A stretch of DNA of 64,000 nucleotides from Aliiroseovarius sp. S1123 (GCF_023015885.1 NZ_JALKBE010000008.1:62001-126000), one strand, 5' to 3'; counted from the first letter of the stretch, positions 52,262-61,590 are shown. Program-made: numbers and translations. The notes: generated by a model not told the origin, from the sequence alone.

Positions 52262-53425
52262 ATGTCCAACTGGCCCGTATTCGATGAAGAACAGATCGCT
52301 GCCGTGACCGAGGTTTTGCGCTCGGGCAAGGTGAATGCGTGGACTGGCCCAGATGTGTGGGCCTTCGAGGAAGAGTTTGCCGATTGGTTCGGCGTGCCGC
52401 ACGCGATTGCGATGGCCAACGGCACCGTCACGCTGGACGCGGCCCTGCATGTATTGGGCCTGAGTGAGGGCGACGAGGTCATCGTCACGCCCCGCAGCTT
52501 CATCGCGTCTGCCAGCTCGGTGTCCCTGAAAGGCGGCGTGCCGGTCTTCGCGGATGTCGGCCCAGACAGCCAGAACATTACGGCGGACACCATTGCACCC
52601 CTGATCACGCCCCGCACCAAGGGGATCATCCCGGTGCATCTGGGCGGCTGGCCCTGCGATATGCCCGCCATCATGGATCTGGCGCGGGCGCATGACCTGT
52701 GGGTGATCGAAGATTGCGCGCAGGCGCATGGTGCAATGATTGGTGATCAGCATGTGGGTAGCTTCGGCACCTTCGGGTCATTCTCGTTCTGTCAGGACAA
52801 GATCATGTCCACGGGTGGCGAGGGCGGCATACTGACCACAAACGACCGTGACCTCTGGTCCAAAGCGTGGAGCTTCAAGGACCACGGCAAGGATTATGAT
52901 GTGGTGTTCAACACCGTGCACCCTCCGGGCTTTCGTTGGCTGCATGGGGCCGGGCCGGGGACGAACCTGCGTATGACAGGGCCGTCTGCGGCCATTGGAC
53001 GGGTACAGTTGAAACGTCTAGCGGACTGGCGCGCGCATCGTGCGGCGAACGCAGGCATTCTGGCGCAAGCTCTGTCAGAATTGGAAGCGATCCGCGTGCC
53101 GAAATTGCCGGATGACATGACCCACGCCTATTACCGTTTCTATGCCTTCGTACGCCCCGAAGCGTTGAAAAACGACTGGAGCCGCGACCGCATCATCGCC
53201 GAGGTCTCGGGCGCGGGGTTCCCGATATTCTCGGGCAGTTGTTCCGAGATCTATCGCGAAGGCACTTTCACGCGCTATGGTCTGGGACCAGACGCGCCGC
53301 TTCCGGTGGCGCGGGAATTGGGCGACACTAGCTTGTGTTTCTTGGTGGATCCGACGTGGACCACAGAGCGCACGCAGGACTTGGGTGACTGTTTGCAAAC
53401 GGTGGTCGTGAAGGCGACACGGTAA
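52262..53425 (+). CDS. DegT/DnrJ/EryC1/StrS sugar aminotransferase
   Basis: PLP-dependent nucleotide-sugar transaminase of 387 residues with an intact lysine 180 (SFCQDKIMSTGGEGG), unlike the dehydrase at 30 kb. It has the family-typical VHLGGWPCDMPAIMDLA and VIEDCAQAHGA segments. The most economical role is PglE-like, adding a 4-amino group to the 4-keto sugar from the FlaA1/PglF-type dehydratase. The ATG follows GGGAGA. Confidence 0.9.
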   Translation: MSNWPVFDEEQIAAVTEVLRSGKVNAWTGPDVWAFEEEFADWFGVPHAIAMANGTVTLDAALHVLGLSEGDEVIVTPRSFIASASSVSLKGGVPVFADVGPDSQNITADTIAPLITPRTKGIIPVHLGGWPCDMPAIMDLARAHDLWVIEDCAQAHGAMIGDQHVGSFGTFGSFSFCQDKIMSTGGEGGILTTNDRDLWSKAWSFKDHGKDYDVVFNTVHPPGFRWLHGAGPGTNLRMTGPSAAIGRVQLKRLADWRAHRAANAGILAQALSELEAIRVPKLPDDMTHAYYRFYAFVRPEALKNDWSRDRIIAEVSGAGFPIFSGSCSEIYREGTFTRYGLGPDAPLPVARELGDTSLCFLVDPTWTTERTQDLGDCLQTVVVKATR

Positions 53426-53436
53426 GAAAGGGTGGA

Positions 53437-54252
53437 ATGGGAACGTTTCTAAGCAACCTGTTTCAGAAGTTCGGGGGCGGCGCCGCGTTCGACGCGCCAT
53501 TGGCCCCGGATCAGCCTTTTATGGTGATTGGCGATATTCACGGACAGCTTGAGGCGTTGGATGCCACGCTGGATCGGATCGCAAAAGATCCTGCCCACGC
53601 TGAACTGCCCCTGGTCTTTGTCGGAGACTATATGGATCGCGGCCCGCACAGTGCAGGGGTGCTGAACCGGTTGATGGGGCTACAGGCCTCGGACCCGCGC
53701 GACATCACTTGTCTGCGTGGCAACCACGAACAGCTTTTGCTGAACTTCCTCGACAACCCGCCAATGAACGCGCCGGTTTGGTTCGCGAATGGCGGGCTTG
53801 CCACGCTGAACAGTTTTGGCATCCGCGCCACGAAACTGGACATGCGCGGAGAGCGTGTTCTGATGGTGCGCGAGCGGTTGAAGATGGAGCTGGGGGACGA
53901 GGCTTTATCTTTCCTGCAGGCGCTGCCCACTGTCTGGCAGACCGGGAATGTCGCCGTGGTGCATGCGGGGGCCGACCCTGCCACGCCGATCGCCGACCAA
54001 GACGAGGATGTGCTGATCTGGGGGCATGCAGATTTCAGAACGCGACCGCGCGCTGACGGGGTCTGGGTCGTGCATGGTCACACGATCGTACCCAATGTGA
54101 TGGTCCGTCAGGGGAGGATCTCGGTCGATACTGGGGCGTTTCAAACGGGTGCACTGCCAGCTGTGTCTGTCTCATCGGACGGCGTTCAGGTCGTGGGGCG
54201 GGGGGGCAGTCTGCGGATTTGGCCCGCCGAGGACACGCACGAAGCCAGTTGA
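53437..54252 (+). CDS. PrpA-like metallophosphatase
   Basis: Serine/threonine-protein-phosphatase-like metallophosphoesterase, 271 residues. All PPP signature blocks are present: GDIHGQ (near 31), GDYMDRG (near 63), RGNHEQ (near 92), then HAGADP and VHGHT. It follows the aminotransferase gene by 11 bases and could be cotranscribed with the polysaccharide block. Substrate unknown; reversal of kinase action in the locus is only a speculation. Confidence 0.88.
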   Translation: MGTFLSNLFQKFGGGAAFDAPLAPDQPFMVIGDIHGQLEALDATLDRIAKDPAHAELPLVFVGDYMDRGPHSAGVLNRLMGLQASDPRDITCLRGNHEQLLLNFLDNPPMNAPVWFANGGLATLNSFGIRATKLDMRGERVLMVRERLKMELGDEALSFLQALPTVWQTGNVAVVHAGADPATPIADQDEDVLIWGHADFRTRPRADGVWVVHGHTIVPNVMVRQGRISVDTGAFQTGALPAVSVSSDGVQVVGRGGSLRIWPAEDTHEAS

Positions 54253-54419
54253 CAGAACCGTCTTTCACGGCCACAACTTCCCCATCCGCAGCGATGGCGT
54301 CGCTGCCCTGTGTGCCACATGCACACCGGTCCGGAGATCAACTGCCCTGGACGCCGGGGAGTTTGGTTGGCCGGGCATATTCCTACACATCCCGGCCTCG
54401 GAAGATGGAGAGATGTGAT

Positions 54420-55628
54420 ATGTCACGCCCTCAGTACTTTGTTTGTGAAAACGGTGAAAAAGCCCCGCTGCCCTTCTCGGATGCGGAATATGAACGTCGC
54501 TTGACGGGGCTGCGCAAGATCATGGCCGCGCGCGGTGTGGAAGCGGTTGTGTTCTCTTCGATGCACAACATCGCCTACTACTCTGGCTTTCTATATTGTG
54601 CCTTTGGCCGCCCCTATGCGCTGGTCGTCACGGCGGATAGGTCGACCACGGTGTCGGCCAATATCGACGCAGGCCAGCCATGGCGCCGCTGCTACGGTGA
54701 CAACGTCATCTATACGGATTGGGAGCGCAACAACTATTGGCGCGCGGTGAAAAACCTTGTCGGCAATGCCAAGTCGATCGGGATCGAAGGCGACCACATG
54801 ACCTTGGCGCAGCGCGGACTGGCAGAAGAGTTCCTGTCTGACAGCAGCTTCACCGACATCGCTGGCGACACGATGCAGGCCCGCATGATCAAATCGGCCG
54901 AGGAAATCGCGCTGATCCGTGAAGGGGCGCGTATCGCTGATGTGGGCGGTGCCGCCATCCACGATGCGATCCGTGTCGGAGCCCGCGAAATTGACATCGC
55001 AATGGCTGGTCGCGACGCGATGGAGTTGGAAATCTCGCGTGCCCATCCCGACAGCGAAATCCGCGATAGCTGGGTCTGGTTCCAGTCGGGGATCAACACC
55101 GATGGCGCCCACAACCCTGTGACCACGCGCAAGCTGGAAGGTGGCGATATTCTGTCGCTGAACACCTTCCCGATGATCTCGGGTTATTACACTGCGTTGG
55201 AGCGTACCCTGTTTGTAGGCGAGCCGGATGCGGAAAGCCTGCGCATCTGGGAGGCCAACGTCGCCGCGCACGAGCTGGGGATCAGTCTGATTAAACCCGG
55301 CGCGACCTGCTCGGGTATCACGGCCGAGATCAACAAGTTTTTTGAGGCCGAAGGGCTGCTTCAGTATCGGTCGTTTGGCTATGGTCACTCGTTCGGTGTG
55401 TTGTCGCATTACTATGGCCGCGAGGCCGGGTTGGAGCTGCGCGAGGACATCGACACGGTGCTGGAACCCGGCATGGTTGTATCGATGGAGCCGATGCTGT
55501 TCCTGCCGGAAGGCACAGCCGGTGCGGGCGGCTATCGCGAGCATGACATTCTGGTCGTCGGAGAGGACGGCGCCGAGAACATCACCGGTTTCCCCTATGG
55601 TCCGGGTCATAACATTATTTCGCGATAG
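54420..55628 (+). CDS. Creatinase (creatine amidinohydrolase)
   Basis: Hydrolyses creatine to sarcosine and urea. The 402-residue protein has the pita-bread M24 fold and matches creatinase along its length: FSSMHNIAYYSGFLYCAFGRPYAL, SANIDAGQPWRR, YTDWERNNYW. The catalytic-type histidine lies in FGYGHSFGVLSHYYGRE. It is not a metal-ligand-complete aminopeptidase, which fits creatinase. ATG 54420 follows GGAGAG; a longer frame back to 54219 is spurious. It stands 355 bases before a Pot-type ABC transporter operon. Confidence 0.9.
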   Translation: MSRPQYFVCENGEKAPLPFSDAEYERRLTGLRKIMAARGVEAVVFSSMHNIAYYSGFLYCAFGRPYALVVTADRSTTVSANIDAGQPWRRCYGDNVIYTDWERNNYWRAVKNLVGNAKSIGIEGDHMTLAQRGLAEEFLSDSSFTDIAGDTMQARMIKSAEEIALIREGARIADVGGAAIHDAIRVGAREIDIAMAGRDAMELEISRAHPDSEIRDSWVWFQSGINTDGAHNPVTTRKLEGGDILSLNTFPMISGYYTALERTLFVGEPDAESLRIWEANVAAHELGISLIKPGATCSGITAEINKFFEAEGLLQYRSFGYGHSFGVLSHYYGREAGLELREDIDTVLEPGMVVSMEPMLFLPEGTAGAGGYREHDILVVGEDGAENITGFPYGPGHNIISR

Positions 55629-55677
55629 GTGAAGATTCTGGCGCAAAAACCTCATTGCAGGTCGCTTAACGGCTAAA

Positions 55678-55729
55678 CCACGACAATAATAATCGTCAAA
55701 CTATCTATATTCGACGAAAAATGTCGTGG
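55678..55729. promoter_or_regulatory. Nested palindrome downstream of creatinase
   Basis: CCACGACA (55678-55685) and TGTCGTGG (55722-55729) are perfect complements. An inner pair TCGTC and GACGA lies between them. The loop is A/T-rich. It could be an operator of the transporter operon or the end of the creatinase transcript. Confidence 0.4.
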
Positions 55730-55795
55730 GCATAGCGTTACCATGACCCAACGGCAGGGCGGGAATCATCGCGTGACAAGCCCTGTTTGCAAAAA

Positions 55796-55826
55796 GCCGT
55801 TTCGCCGGAAAATACGGCGAAATGGC
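55796..55826 (-). terminator. Hairpin with T-run on the minus strand
   Basis: Twelve-base arms GCCGTTTCGCCG and CGGCGAAATGGC (one wobble) enclose seven bases. On the minus strand TTTTT follows, as in an intrinsic terminator, but no minus-strand gene precedes it. An antisense or small RNA is possible; on the plus strand it is a leader hairpin. Confidence 0.45.
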
Positions 55827-55983
55827 ACCTCAAGACAGGAAAGGCCAGACCGAACATGTGAAGGGAAGAGCGGAACGTCGAAGTGCTTGATAGAGCCGTC
55901 GAAAAGCGCATCTTCCGGTGGAATGGGGTGAATAAAGTCGAATTGACTGTTGAATTCGTTCATTTCTTCGTGTTGGCTGGTGT

Positions 55984-57117
55984 GTGAAAAAAAAGAACAT
56001 AGACCAGGGGGGTCACTTGGCTGAAGCTGTAACCGACGACGGATTTGTCGTTTTCGATCGTGTCCAAAAAAGCTACGACGGCGAAACATTGGTCGTAAAA
56101 GACCTGAACCTGTCGATTGCGAAGGGCGAGTTTCTTACCATGCTCGGGCCGTCTGGATCCGGGAAAACCACCTGCTTGATGATGCTGGCCGGTTTCGAGA
56201 CCGCAACCCACGGTGATATCCGCCTGGGTGGTCAACCGATCAACAACATTCCACCGCATAAGCGCGGTATTGGCATGGTGTTCCAGAACTATGCGCTGTT
56301 CCCGCACATGACGATTGCCGAAAACTTGGCCTTCCCGCTGGAAGTGCGCAAGATGGGCAAATCCGAGCGTGAAGAGAAGATCAAGCGTGCATTGGACATG
56401 GTGGAAATGGGCTCATTCGGCGGGCGCCGTCCGTCGCAATTGTCCGGTGGTCAGCAGCAGCGTGTTGCACTGGCCCGCGCGCTGGTGTTCGAACCTGAAC
56501 TGGTTTTGATGGATGAACCGCTGGGCGCGCTGGACAAGCAACTGCGTGAAAAAATGCAGTTCGAGATCACCGATCTGGCACATAATCTGGGCATCACTAC
56601 GGTCTACGTGACCCACGATCAGACCGAAGCTCTGACCATGTCGGATAACGTCGCTGTGTTTGACGATGGCCGCATTCAGCAGCTGGCGCCGCCGGATCTT
56701 CTGTACGAAAAGCCGGAGAACAGCTTCGTCGCGCAGTTCATCGGTGAAAACAACACCTTGGAAGGCGTCGTGACCGAGATCGCGGGCGATACCTGCGTGG
56801 TCCGTCTGGATGACGGGGAAGAGCTGGACGCCACCCCGATCAACGTCTCGAAAGTGGGCGAGCGCACCAAGGTGTCGATCCGTCCCGAACGTGTCGAATA
56901 CAACAAGGAACGCCTGCAGGAAGGCGCCCATACGCTGAAAGCCGAAGTGCTTGAGTTCATCTATATGGGTGACATTTTCCGCACCCGCCTGCGCGTTGCT
57001 GGCAATGATGAGTTTATCATCAAGACCCGTAACGCCCCGGATGTGGAGCGTCTGAAGCCGGGCCAGCAGATCGAGATCGGCTGGCTGCCGCAGGATTGCC
57101 GCGCGCTGGACGCATAA
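55984..57117 (+). CDS. Polyamine/creatine-type ABC importer ATPase (PotA-like)
   Basis: ATP-binding subunit of 377 residues with an N-terminal NBD and a C-terminal TOBE domain (RVEYNKERLQEGAHT region). Walker A is GPSGSGKT (near 54), signature LSGGQQQR, Walker B VLMDEPLGALD. It may start at GTG 55984 or at TTG 56017, which follows a G6 run; the latter would remove 11 polar residues. It heads an operon with a binding protein and two permeases. PotA resemblance favours polyamines, but neighbouring creatinase makes creatine a candidate substrate. Confidence 0.9.
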   Translation: MKKKNIDQGGHLAEAVTDDGFVVFDRVQKSYDGETLVVKDLNLSIAKGEFLTMLGPSGSGKTTCLMMLAGFETATHGDIRLGGQPINNIPPHKRGIGMVFQNYALFPHMTIAENLAFPLEVRKMGKSEREEKIKRALDMVEMGSFGGRRPSQLSGGQQQRVALARALVFEPELVLMDEPLGALDKQLREKMQFEITDLAHNLGITTVYVTHDQTEALTMSDNVAVFDDGRIQQLAPPDLLYEKPENSFVAQFIGENNTLEGVVTEIAGDTCVVRLDDGEELDATPINVSKVGERTKVSIRPERVEYNKERLQEGAHTLKAEVLEFIYMGDIFRTRLRVAGNDEFIIKTRNAPDVERLKPGQQIEIGWLPQDCRALDA

Positions 57118-57233
57118 ACAGAATTGCTACGGGGGCGTGGCAACACGGCCCCGGGCATCTTGCCAGGGAATTGCCATGCAGCCCGTCATGCAGTTCCGAC
57201 CAATCAAACGGGATAACTAGGGAGAATTAAAGT

Positions 57234-58340
57234 ATGAAACTTGCGAAGATGTTTATGGCCACCTCGGCCCTGACGCTTGCCGGTAACGTGGCAACCGCCG
57301 AGGAAATGGCCAACGAACTGACGCTGGTGTCCTGGGGTGGTGCCTATCAGGCCAGCCAGGTGAAGGCCTATGTCGAACCGTATCTGGAGATGCACCCCGA
57401 GGTTAAAGTGACCTGGGACGAAAGCTCGGGCGAAGCCGTTGCGAAACTGCGTGCCATGAACGAAACCGGCAACGTCACTTGGGACCTTGTTGACGCCGTT
57501 GCTTCGGATTCGATGCGCCTGTGCGACGAAGGTCTGGCTGAAGAAATCAACCATGACGAAGATCTGGCCGCTGCCCCCGATGGCACCTCGGCTTCGGATG
57601 ACTTCGGTGACCTGCTGGTTTCGGACTGCTTTGTACCGCAGATCGTTTACTCGACCACCTTCGGCTATCGTAAAGATCTGGTTGGCGACACCAAGCCTGA
57701 CAGCGTTTGCGCGATCTTCGATCTGGACACTTGGCCGGGCAAGCGCTCGCTGCAGAAGCGTCCGATCGACAACATGGAATGGGCTCTGTACTGCGACGGC
57801 GTTGAAAAAGATGCCATCTATGACACGCTGGGCACTGACGAAGGCGTAAACCAGGCGCTGGCCAAACTTGACACCATCAAAGATCAGGTTGTCTGGTGGA
57901 CTGCTGGTGCAGAAACCCCGCAGCTGCTGGCTGACGGTGAAGTTGTCTTCGGTTCGACCTTCAACGGTCGTCTGTTCTCGGCCATCGCCGAACAGAACCA
58001 GCCGATCGAGATGCTGTGGGACATGCAGTCGTTTGACCTTGACGGTTGGATTGTTCCTGCTGGTCTGCCCGCAGACCGCAAAGCACGCGTCATGGACTTC
58101 CTGAAGTTCGCGACCGACACTCAGCGTCTGGCTGATCAAGCTGCCTACATCTCGTACGGTCCGGCCCGTGCATCGTCGGCCCCGATGGTTGGCAAGCACG
58201 CCGAACTGGGCATCGACATGGCTCCGCACATGCCGACCGACCCGGCAAACTCGGGCAACGTACACGTGTATGACTACGAATGGTGGGCAGACAACCGTGA
58301 CGATCTGAACGCAAAGTTCGAAGCTTGGCTGGCCAAGTAA
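57234..58340 (+). CDS. PotD-like periplasmic substrate-binding protein
   Basis: Extracellular solute-binding protein family 1/PotD type, 368 residues. The signal peptide ends near VATA-EE (residue 23). The mature part begins ELTLVSWGGAYQASQ, with WDLVDAVASDS and the late EWWADNRDDLNAKFEAW. Ligand contacts cannot be assigned. A strong ribosome site (GGGAG) precedes ATG. A UUCG hairpin after its stop may keep its transcript level above that of the permeases. Confidence 0.9.
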   Translation: MKLAKMFMATSALTLAGNVATAEEMANELTLVSWGGAYQASQVKAYVEPYLEMHPEVKVTWDESSGEAVAKLRAMNETGNVTWDLVDAVASDSMRLCDEGLAEEINHDEDLAAAPDGTSASDDFGDLLVSDCFVPQIVYSTTFGYRKDLVGDTKPDSVCAIFDLDTWPGKRSLQKRPIDNMEWALYCDGVEKDAIYDTLGTDEGVNQALAKLDTIKDQVVWWTAGAETPQLLADGEVVFGSTFNGRLFSAIAEQNQPIEMLWDMQSFDLDGWIVPAGLPADRKARVMDFLKFATDTQRLADQAAYISYGPARASSAPMVGKHAELGIDMAPHMPTDPANSGNVHVYDYEWWADNRDDLNAKFEAWLAK

Positions 58341-58349
58341 TCTGACGTC

Positions 58350-58373
58350 GAAGGGGGCCTTCGGGCCTCCTTC
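58350..58373 (+). terminator. UUCG hairpin between binding-protein and permease genes
   Basis: Ten-base arms GAAGGGGGCC and GGCCTCCTTC with one G-T wobble close a TTCG loop, ten bases after the binding-protein stop. T-run is poor, so read-through or 3'-end stabilisation is likely. Confidence 0.65.
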
Positions 58374-58454
58374 ACCCCCTTATTTTAAATATCTGATTTG
58401 TTTGTCAATTTACCTGACTGAAACCAAGAAACGGCAACAGCCGACAGGGAAGAT

Positions 58455-59729
58455 ATGAGCGATATGACCGACACCGGCGGCCCGGTACTGGCCGCAGATG
58501 GAACACCGCTGAAGCGTAGTCTGGCGCGGGCGCTGCGACGGCAGAAGATGCGGGCCTTGATGCTGATTGCGCCACTTTTGCTGTTCATTTTGATCAGCTT
58601 CATTCTGCCCGTTGCAGATATGCTCTATCGGTCGGTTCAAAACGGGATCGTCACTGAAACGCTGCCGCGGTCCGTTGTGGCCTTGGCTGACTGGGATGCC
58701 AAAAGTGGCGACCTTCCATCCGAGGCAGTCTTCGCAGCCATGGCTGCCGACCTGAAAGAAGCTGCGGCCGCCAAGACCCACACGAAGGTCGGCACGCGTC
58801 TTAACTATGAAAATCCAGGTATCTCATCGTTGTTCCGAAAGACCGGGCGCAAGGCCAAGAAATTTGACCTTGAGAACGGTGGACCTTGGAAAGAAGCCCT
58901 GATTGACATCAATGAAGGGTGGGGCGAGCCGGACAACTGGCGCACCATTCAAACGTACTCTCCGCCGGTGACTGCAGGTTACTTTCTGAACGCTGTCGAT
59001 ATGCGTGTTGGACCGGATGGCGCAGAAGCCCGTCCTGAAAGTGAGCAGATTTACATGAATCTGCTGAAACGGACGCTGTGGATGTCGTTGACCATTACGG
59101 TGTGCTGCATTCTGCTGGCCTATCCTGTTGCGTGGATTTTGGCCAACCTGCCAATGCGCCAGGCAAACATGCTTATGATCTTGGTATTGCTTCCCTTCTG
59201 GACGTCGCTTCTGGTGCGTACTTCTGCTTGGAAGATCCTTCTGCAGCAGCAGGGTGTGATCAACGATATTCTGGTTTGGATTGGCTTGGTCGATGACAGC
59301 GCAAGGCTTGTCATCATCAACAACCAGTTCGGCACGATCGTGGCGATGACCCACATTCTGCTGCCGTTCATGATCCTGCCGATGTATTCGGTGATGCAGA
59401 CCATTCCGCCCACCTATCTGCGCGCAGCTAAAAGCCTTGGCGCAACCGACTGGACGGCGTTCTGGCGGGTCTATTTCCCGCAGACAGTACCGGGCATCGG
59501 TGCGGGTTCGATCCTCGTCTTCATTCTGGCGATTGGGTACTACATTACGCCGGCCTTGGTCGGTGGTACGAAAGGCACGTTCATCTCGAACCAGATTGCC
59601 TTCCACATCTCAAGTTCTCTGAACTGGGGCTTGGCCTCGGCGCTGGGTGCTATTCTTCTGGCGGTCGTTTTGGTCCTGTACTGGGCCTATGACAAGATCG
59701 TCGGCATTGACAACGTGAAGCTGGGGTAA
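58455..59729 (+). CDS. ABC importer permease (PotB-like) with long periplasmic insert
   Basis: First permease of the Pot-like importer, 424 residues, some 130 longer than Escherichia coli PotB. After one helix (about 33-55) there is a soluble, lysine- and glutamate-rich segment of about 140 residues, then five more helices. The EAA loop reads AAKSLGATDWTAFWRVYFPQ. The insert would face the periplasm. It ends five bases before the second permease gene. Confidence 0.88.
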   Translation: MSDMTDTGGPVLAADGTPLKRSLARALRRQKMRALMLIAPLLLFILISFILPVADMLYRSVQNGIVTETLPRSVVALADWDAKSGDLPSEAVFAAMAADLKEAAAAKTHTKVGTRLNYENPGISSLFRKTGRKAKKFDLENGGPWKEALIDINEGWGEPDNWRTIQTYSPPVTAGYFLNAVDMRVGPDGAEARPESEQIYMNLLKRTLWMSLTITVCCILLAYPVAWILANLPMRQANMLMILVLLPFWTSLLVRTSAWKILLQQQGVINDILVWIGLVDDSARLVIINNQFGTIVAMTHILLPFMILPMYSVMQTIPPTYLRAAKSLGATDWTAFWRVYFPQTVPGIGAGSILVFILAIGYYITPALVGGTKGTFISNQIAFHISSSLNWGLASALGAILLAVVLVLYWAYDKIVGIDNVKLG

Positions 59730-59734
59730 CGGAC

Positions 59735-60586
59735 ATGGCTCTTCCATCATATGCAAGCACCGGCCAGCGCATCTGGTACTACACATTCCGTGTAATCTGC
59801 GGGTTGATCTTTTTCTTCCTGATTGCGCCGATCGCCGTCGTTATCCCTCTGAGCTTTAACTCGCAGGATTTCTTCACCTTCACGAAAGAAATGCTGAGCT
59901 TCGATCCGGCAGGGTATTCGCTGAAGCACTATCGTGACTTCTTCTCGAACCCCGACTGGCAGGATGCTTTGTGGAACTCGGTCAAGATTGCGCCTACTGC
60001 GACGCTGCTGTCCGTATCGCTGGGCACCTTGGCCGCCATCGGTCTGAGCCAACCGCACGTGCCCGCACGTCGCGCCATCATGGCCACGCTGATCTCGCCG
60101 ATGATCGTGCCGCTGATCATCTCGGCAGCTGGGATGTACTTCTTCTATTCCCGCATCGGTCTGGCCGGCACCTATTGGGGCGTTGTTCTGGCGCACGCCG
60201 CGCTGGGGATCCCCTTTGTGATCATCACCGTGACCGCAACGCTGGTGGGCTTTGACCGCTCGCTGACACGCGCGGCGGCGAATATGGGCGCAGATCCAGT
60301 GACCACCTTCTTCCGTGTGCAGATGCCGCTGATCCTGCCGGGCGTGATCTCGGGTGCGCTGTTTGCCTTCATCACCTCGTTCGACGAAGTGGTTGTGGTG
60401 ATCTTCGTGGGTTCGGCCAAGCAACAGACGCTTCCGTGGCAGATGTTTATTGGCCTGCGCGAGCAGATCAGCCCGACCATTCTGGCGGTAGCCACGATCC
60501 TGGTCGTCATCTCGATCGCGCTTCTGACCACGGTTGAGCTTCTGCGCCGCCGGTCCGAGCGCCTGCGCGGGATGTCTCCGGGCTGA
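59735..60586 (+). CDS. ABC importer permease (PotC-like)
   Basis: Second permease, 283 residues and six helices, normal PotC length. The EAA loop reads AAANMGADPVTTFFRVQMP, for docking to the ATPase. It closes the four-gene operon and is followed by an intrinsic terminator. Confidence 0.9.
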   Translation: MALPSYASTGQRIWYYTFRVICGLIFFFLIAPIAVVIPLSFNSQDFFTFTKEMLSFDPAGYSLKHYRDFFSNPDWQDALWNSVKIAPTATLLSVSLGTLAAIGLSQPHVPARRAIMATLISPMIVPLIISAAGMYFFYSRIGLAGTYWGVVLAHAALGIPFVIITVTATLVGFDRSLTRAAANMGADPVTTFFRVQMPLILPGVISGALFAFITSFDEVVVVIFVGSAKQQTLPWQMFIGLREQISPTILAVATILVVISIALLTTVELLRRRSERLRGMSPG

Positions 60587-60611
60587 GGGTTGCAGAAAAC
60601 TTAAAAAGATC

Positions 60612-60630
60612 AGGCGCCTATATGGCGCCT
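60612..60630 (+). terminator. Terminator after the Pot-like operon
   Basis: AGGCGCC and GGCGCCT pair around TATAT and are followed by TTTCTTTT, 25 bases after the permease stop. Confidence 0.85.
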
Positions 60631-60822
60631 TTTCTTTTGCAAATTGTTGTTGTGACGGCGCGCGCAAGAGGGATTTATTAACCGTTTTCCGGCAACTCTG
60701 TCGGAAATGTGTGACCGAGTGCGCAGCCGGGTCGTTTCGGCCCCTTGCAGCCCCCCAAACACACGACTAGGTTGGCATCAGGTGCCCAGAACGGGCTTTG
60801 GCGCGAAGAGAAAGCAGGCGAC

Positions 60823-61455
60823 ATGCACGATCCGATTGATACCTATATGAACACCCTTGTCCCGATGGTGGTCGAGCAGACCTCGCGCGGGGAGCGGGCT
60901 TATGACATCTTCTCGCGCCTGTTGAAGGAACGGATCATTTTCCTGTCCGGCCCGGTGCATGACGGCATGTCCAGCCTGATCGTGGCGCAGCTTCTGCACC
61001 TTGAGGCTGAGAATCCGAACAAAGAGATCTCGATGTATATCAACTCGCCCGGTGGTGTGGTGACCTCGGGCCTGTCGATTTATGACACGATGCAATACAT
61101 CAAACCCAAAGTGTCGACCCTGGTGATCGGTCAGGCCGCGTCGATGGGATCGCTGCTGTTGGCCGCAGGTGAAAGCGGCATGCGCTTCTCGCTGCCCAAT
61201 TCGCGCGTCATGGTGCACCAGCCGTCCGGCGGCTATCAGGGCCAAGCGACGGACATCATGATCCACGCTCAGGAAACCCAGAAGCTGAAGGATCGCCTGA
61301 ACGGGATCTATGTGAAGCATACCGGCCAGAAGATGGAAGCCGTGGTCGAAGCGCTGGAGCGTGACAACTTCATGGACCCGCAGGACGCCAAAGACTGGGG
61401 CCTGATTGACGAGATCGTCGAGAACCGTGCCAAAGGCGACGACGCTGAAGCCTGA
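60823..61455 (+). CDS. clpP: ClpP protease proteolytic subunit
   Basis: ATP-dependent serine protease subunit, 210 residues. Catalytic serine in [14 protein letters not shown], histidine in [12 protein letters not shown], and the aspartate later in the [15 protein letters not shown] region. The ATG at 60823 gives the normal N-terminus [16 protein letters not shown]; a longer frame upstream is spurious. It lies 135 bases before clpX, the usual alphaproteobacterial order. Confidence 0.97.
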   Translation: MHDPIDTYMNTLVPMVVEQTSRGERAYDIFSRLLKERIIFLSGPVHDGMSSLIVAQLLHLEAENPNKEISMYINSPGGVVTSGLSIYDTMQYIKPKVSTLVIGQAASMGSLLLAAGESGMRFSLPNSRVMVHQPSGGYQGQATDIMIHAQETQKLKDRLNGIYVKHTGQKMEAVVEALERDNFMDPQDAKDWGLIDEIVENRAKGDDAEA

Positions 61456-61590
61456 TCTTGAGGGGCCTGTCATGGGCCCGTCAAAAAGCTGATTGTACCT
61501 GTTCCATCCCTGGCCTAAGCTGGGGATAGGGGCAAAAGACCGCCCGGAAGGGCTTAACGGGGTCGGTATCCGGCCGAATGGGACTGGACT

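Larger units (their letters stand above)
55629..55983. other. Intergenic region creatinase to ABC transporter
   Basis: No gene is supported. The region holds two strong hairpin-forming segments (55678-55729 and 55796-55826) and a long leader before the ABC ATPase gene. Short ORFs on both strands cross the hairpins and look like chance. Confidence 0.5.

Noticed and set aside
55766-55963. 65-codon minus-strand ORF in the creatinase-transporter gap
   Set aside because: It contains the strong hairpin in its coding part, lacks a ribosome site and resembles no family.
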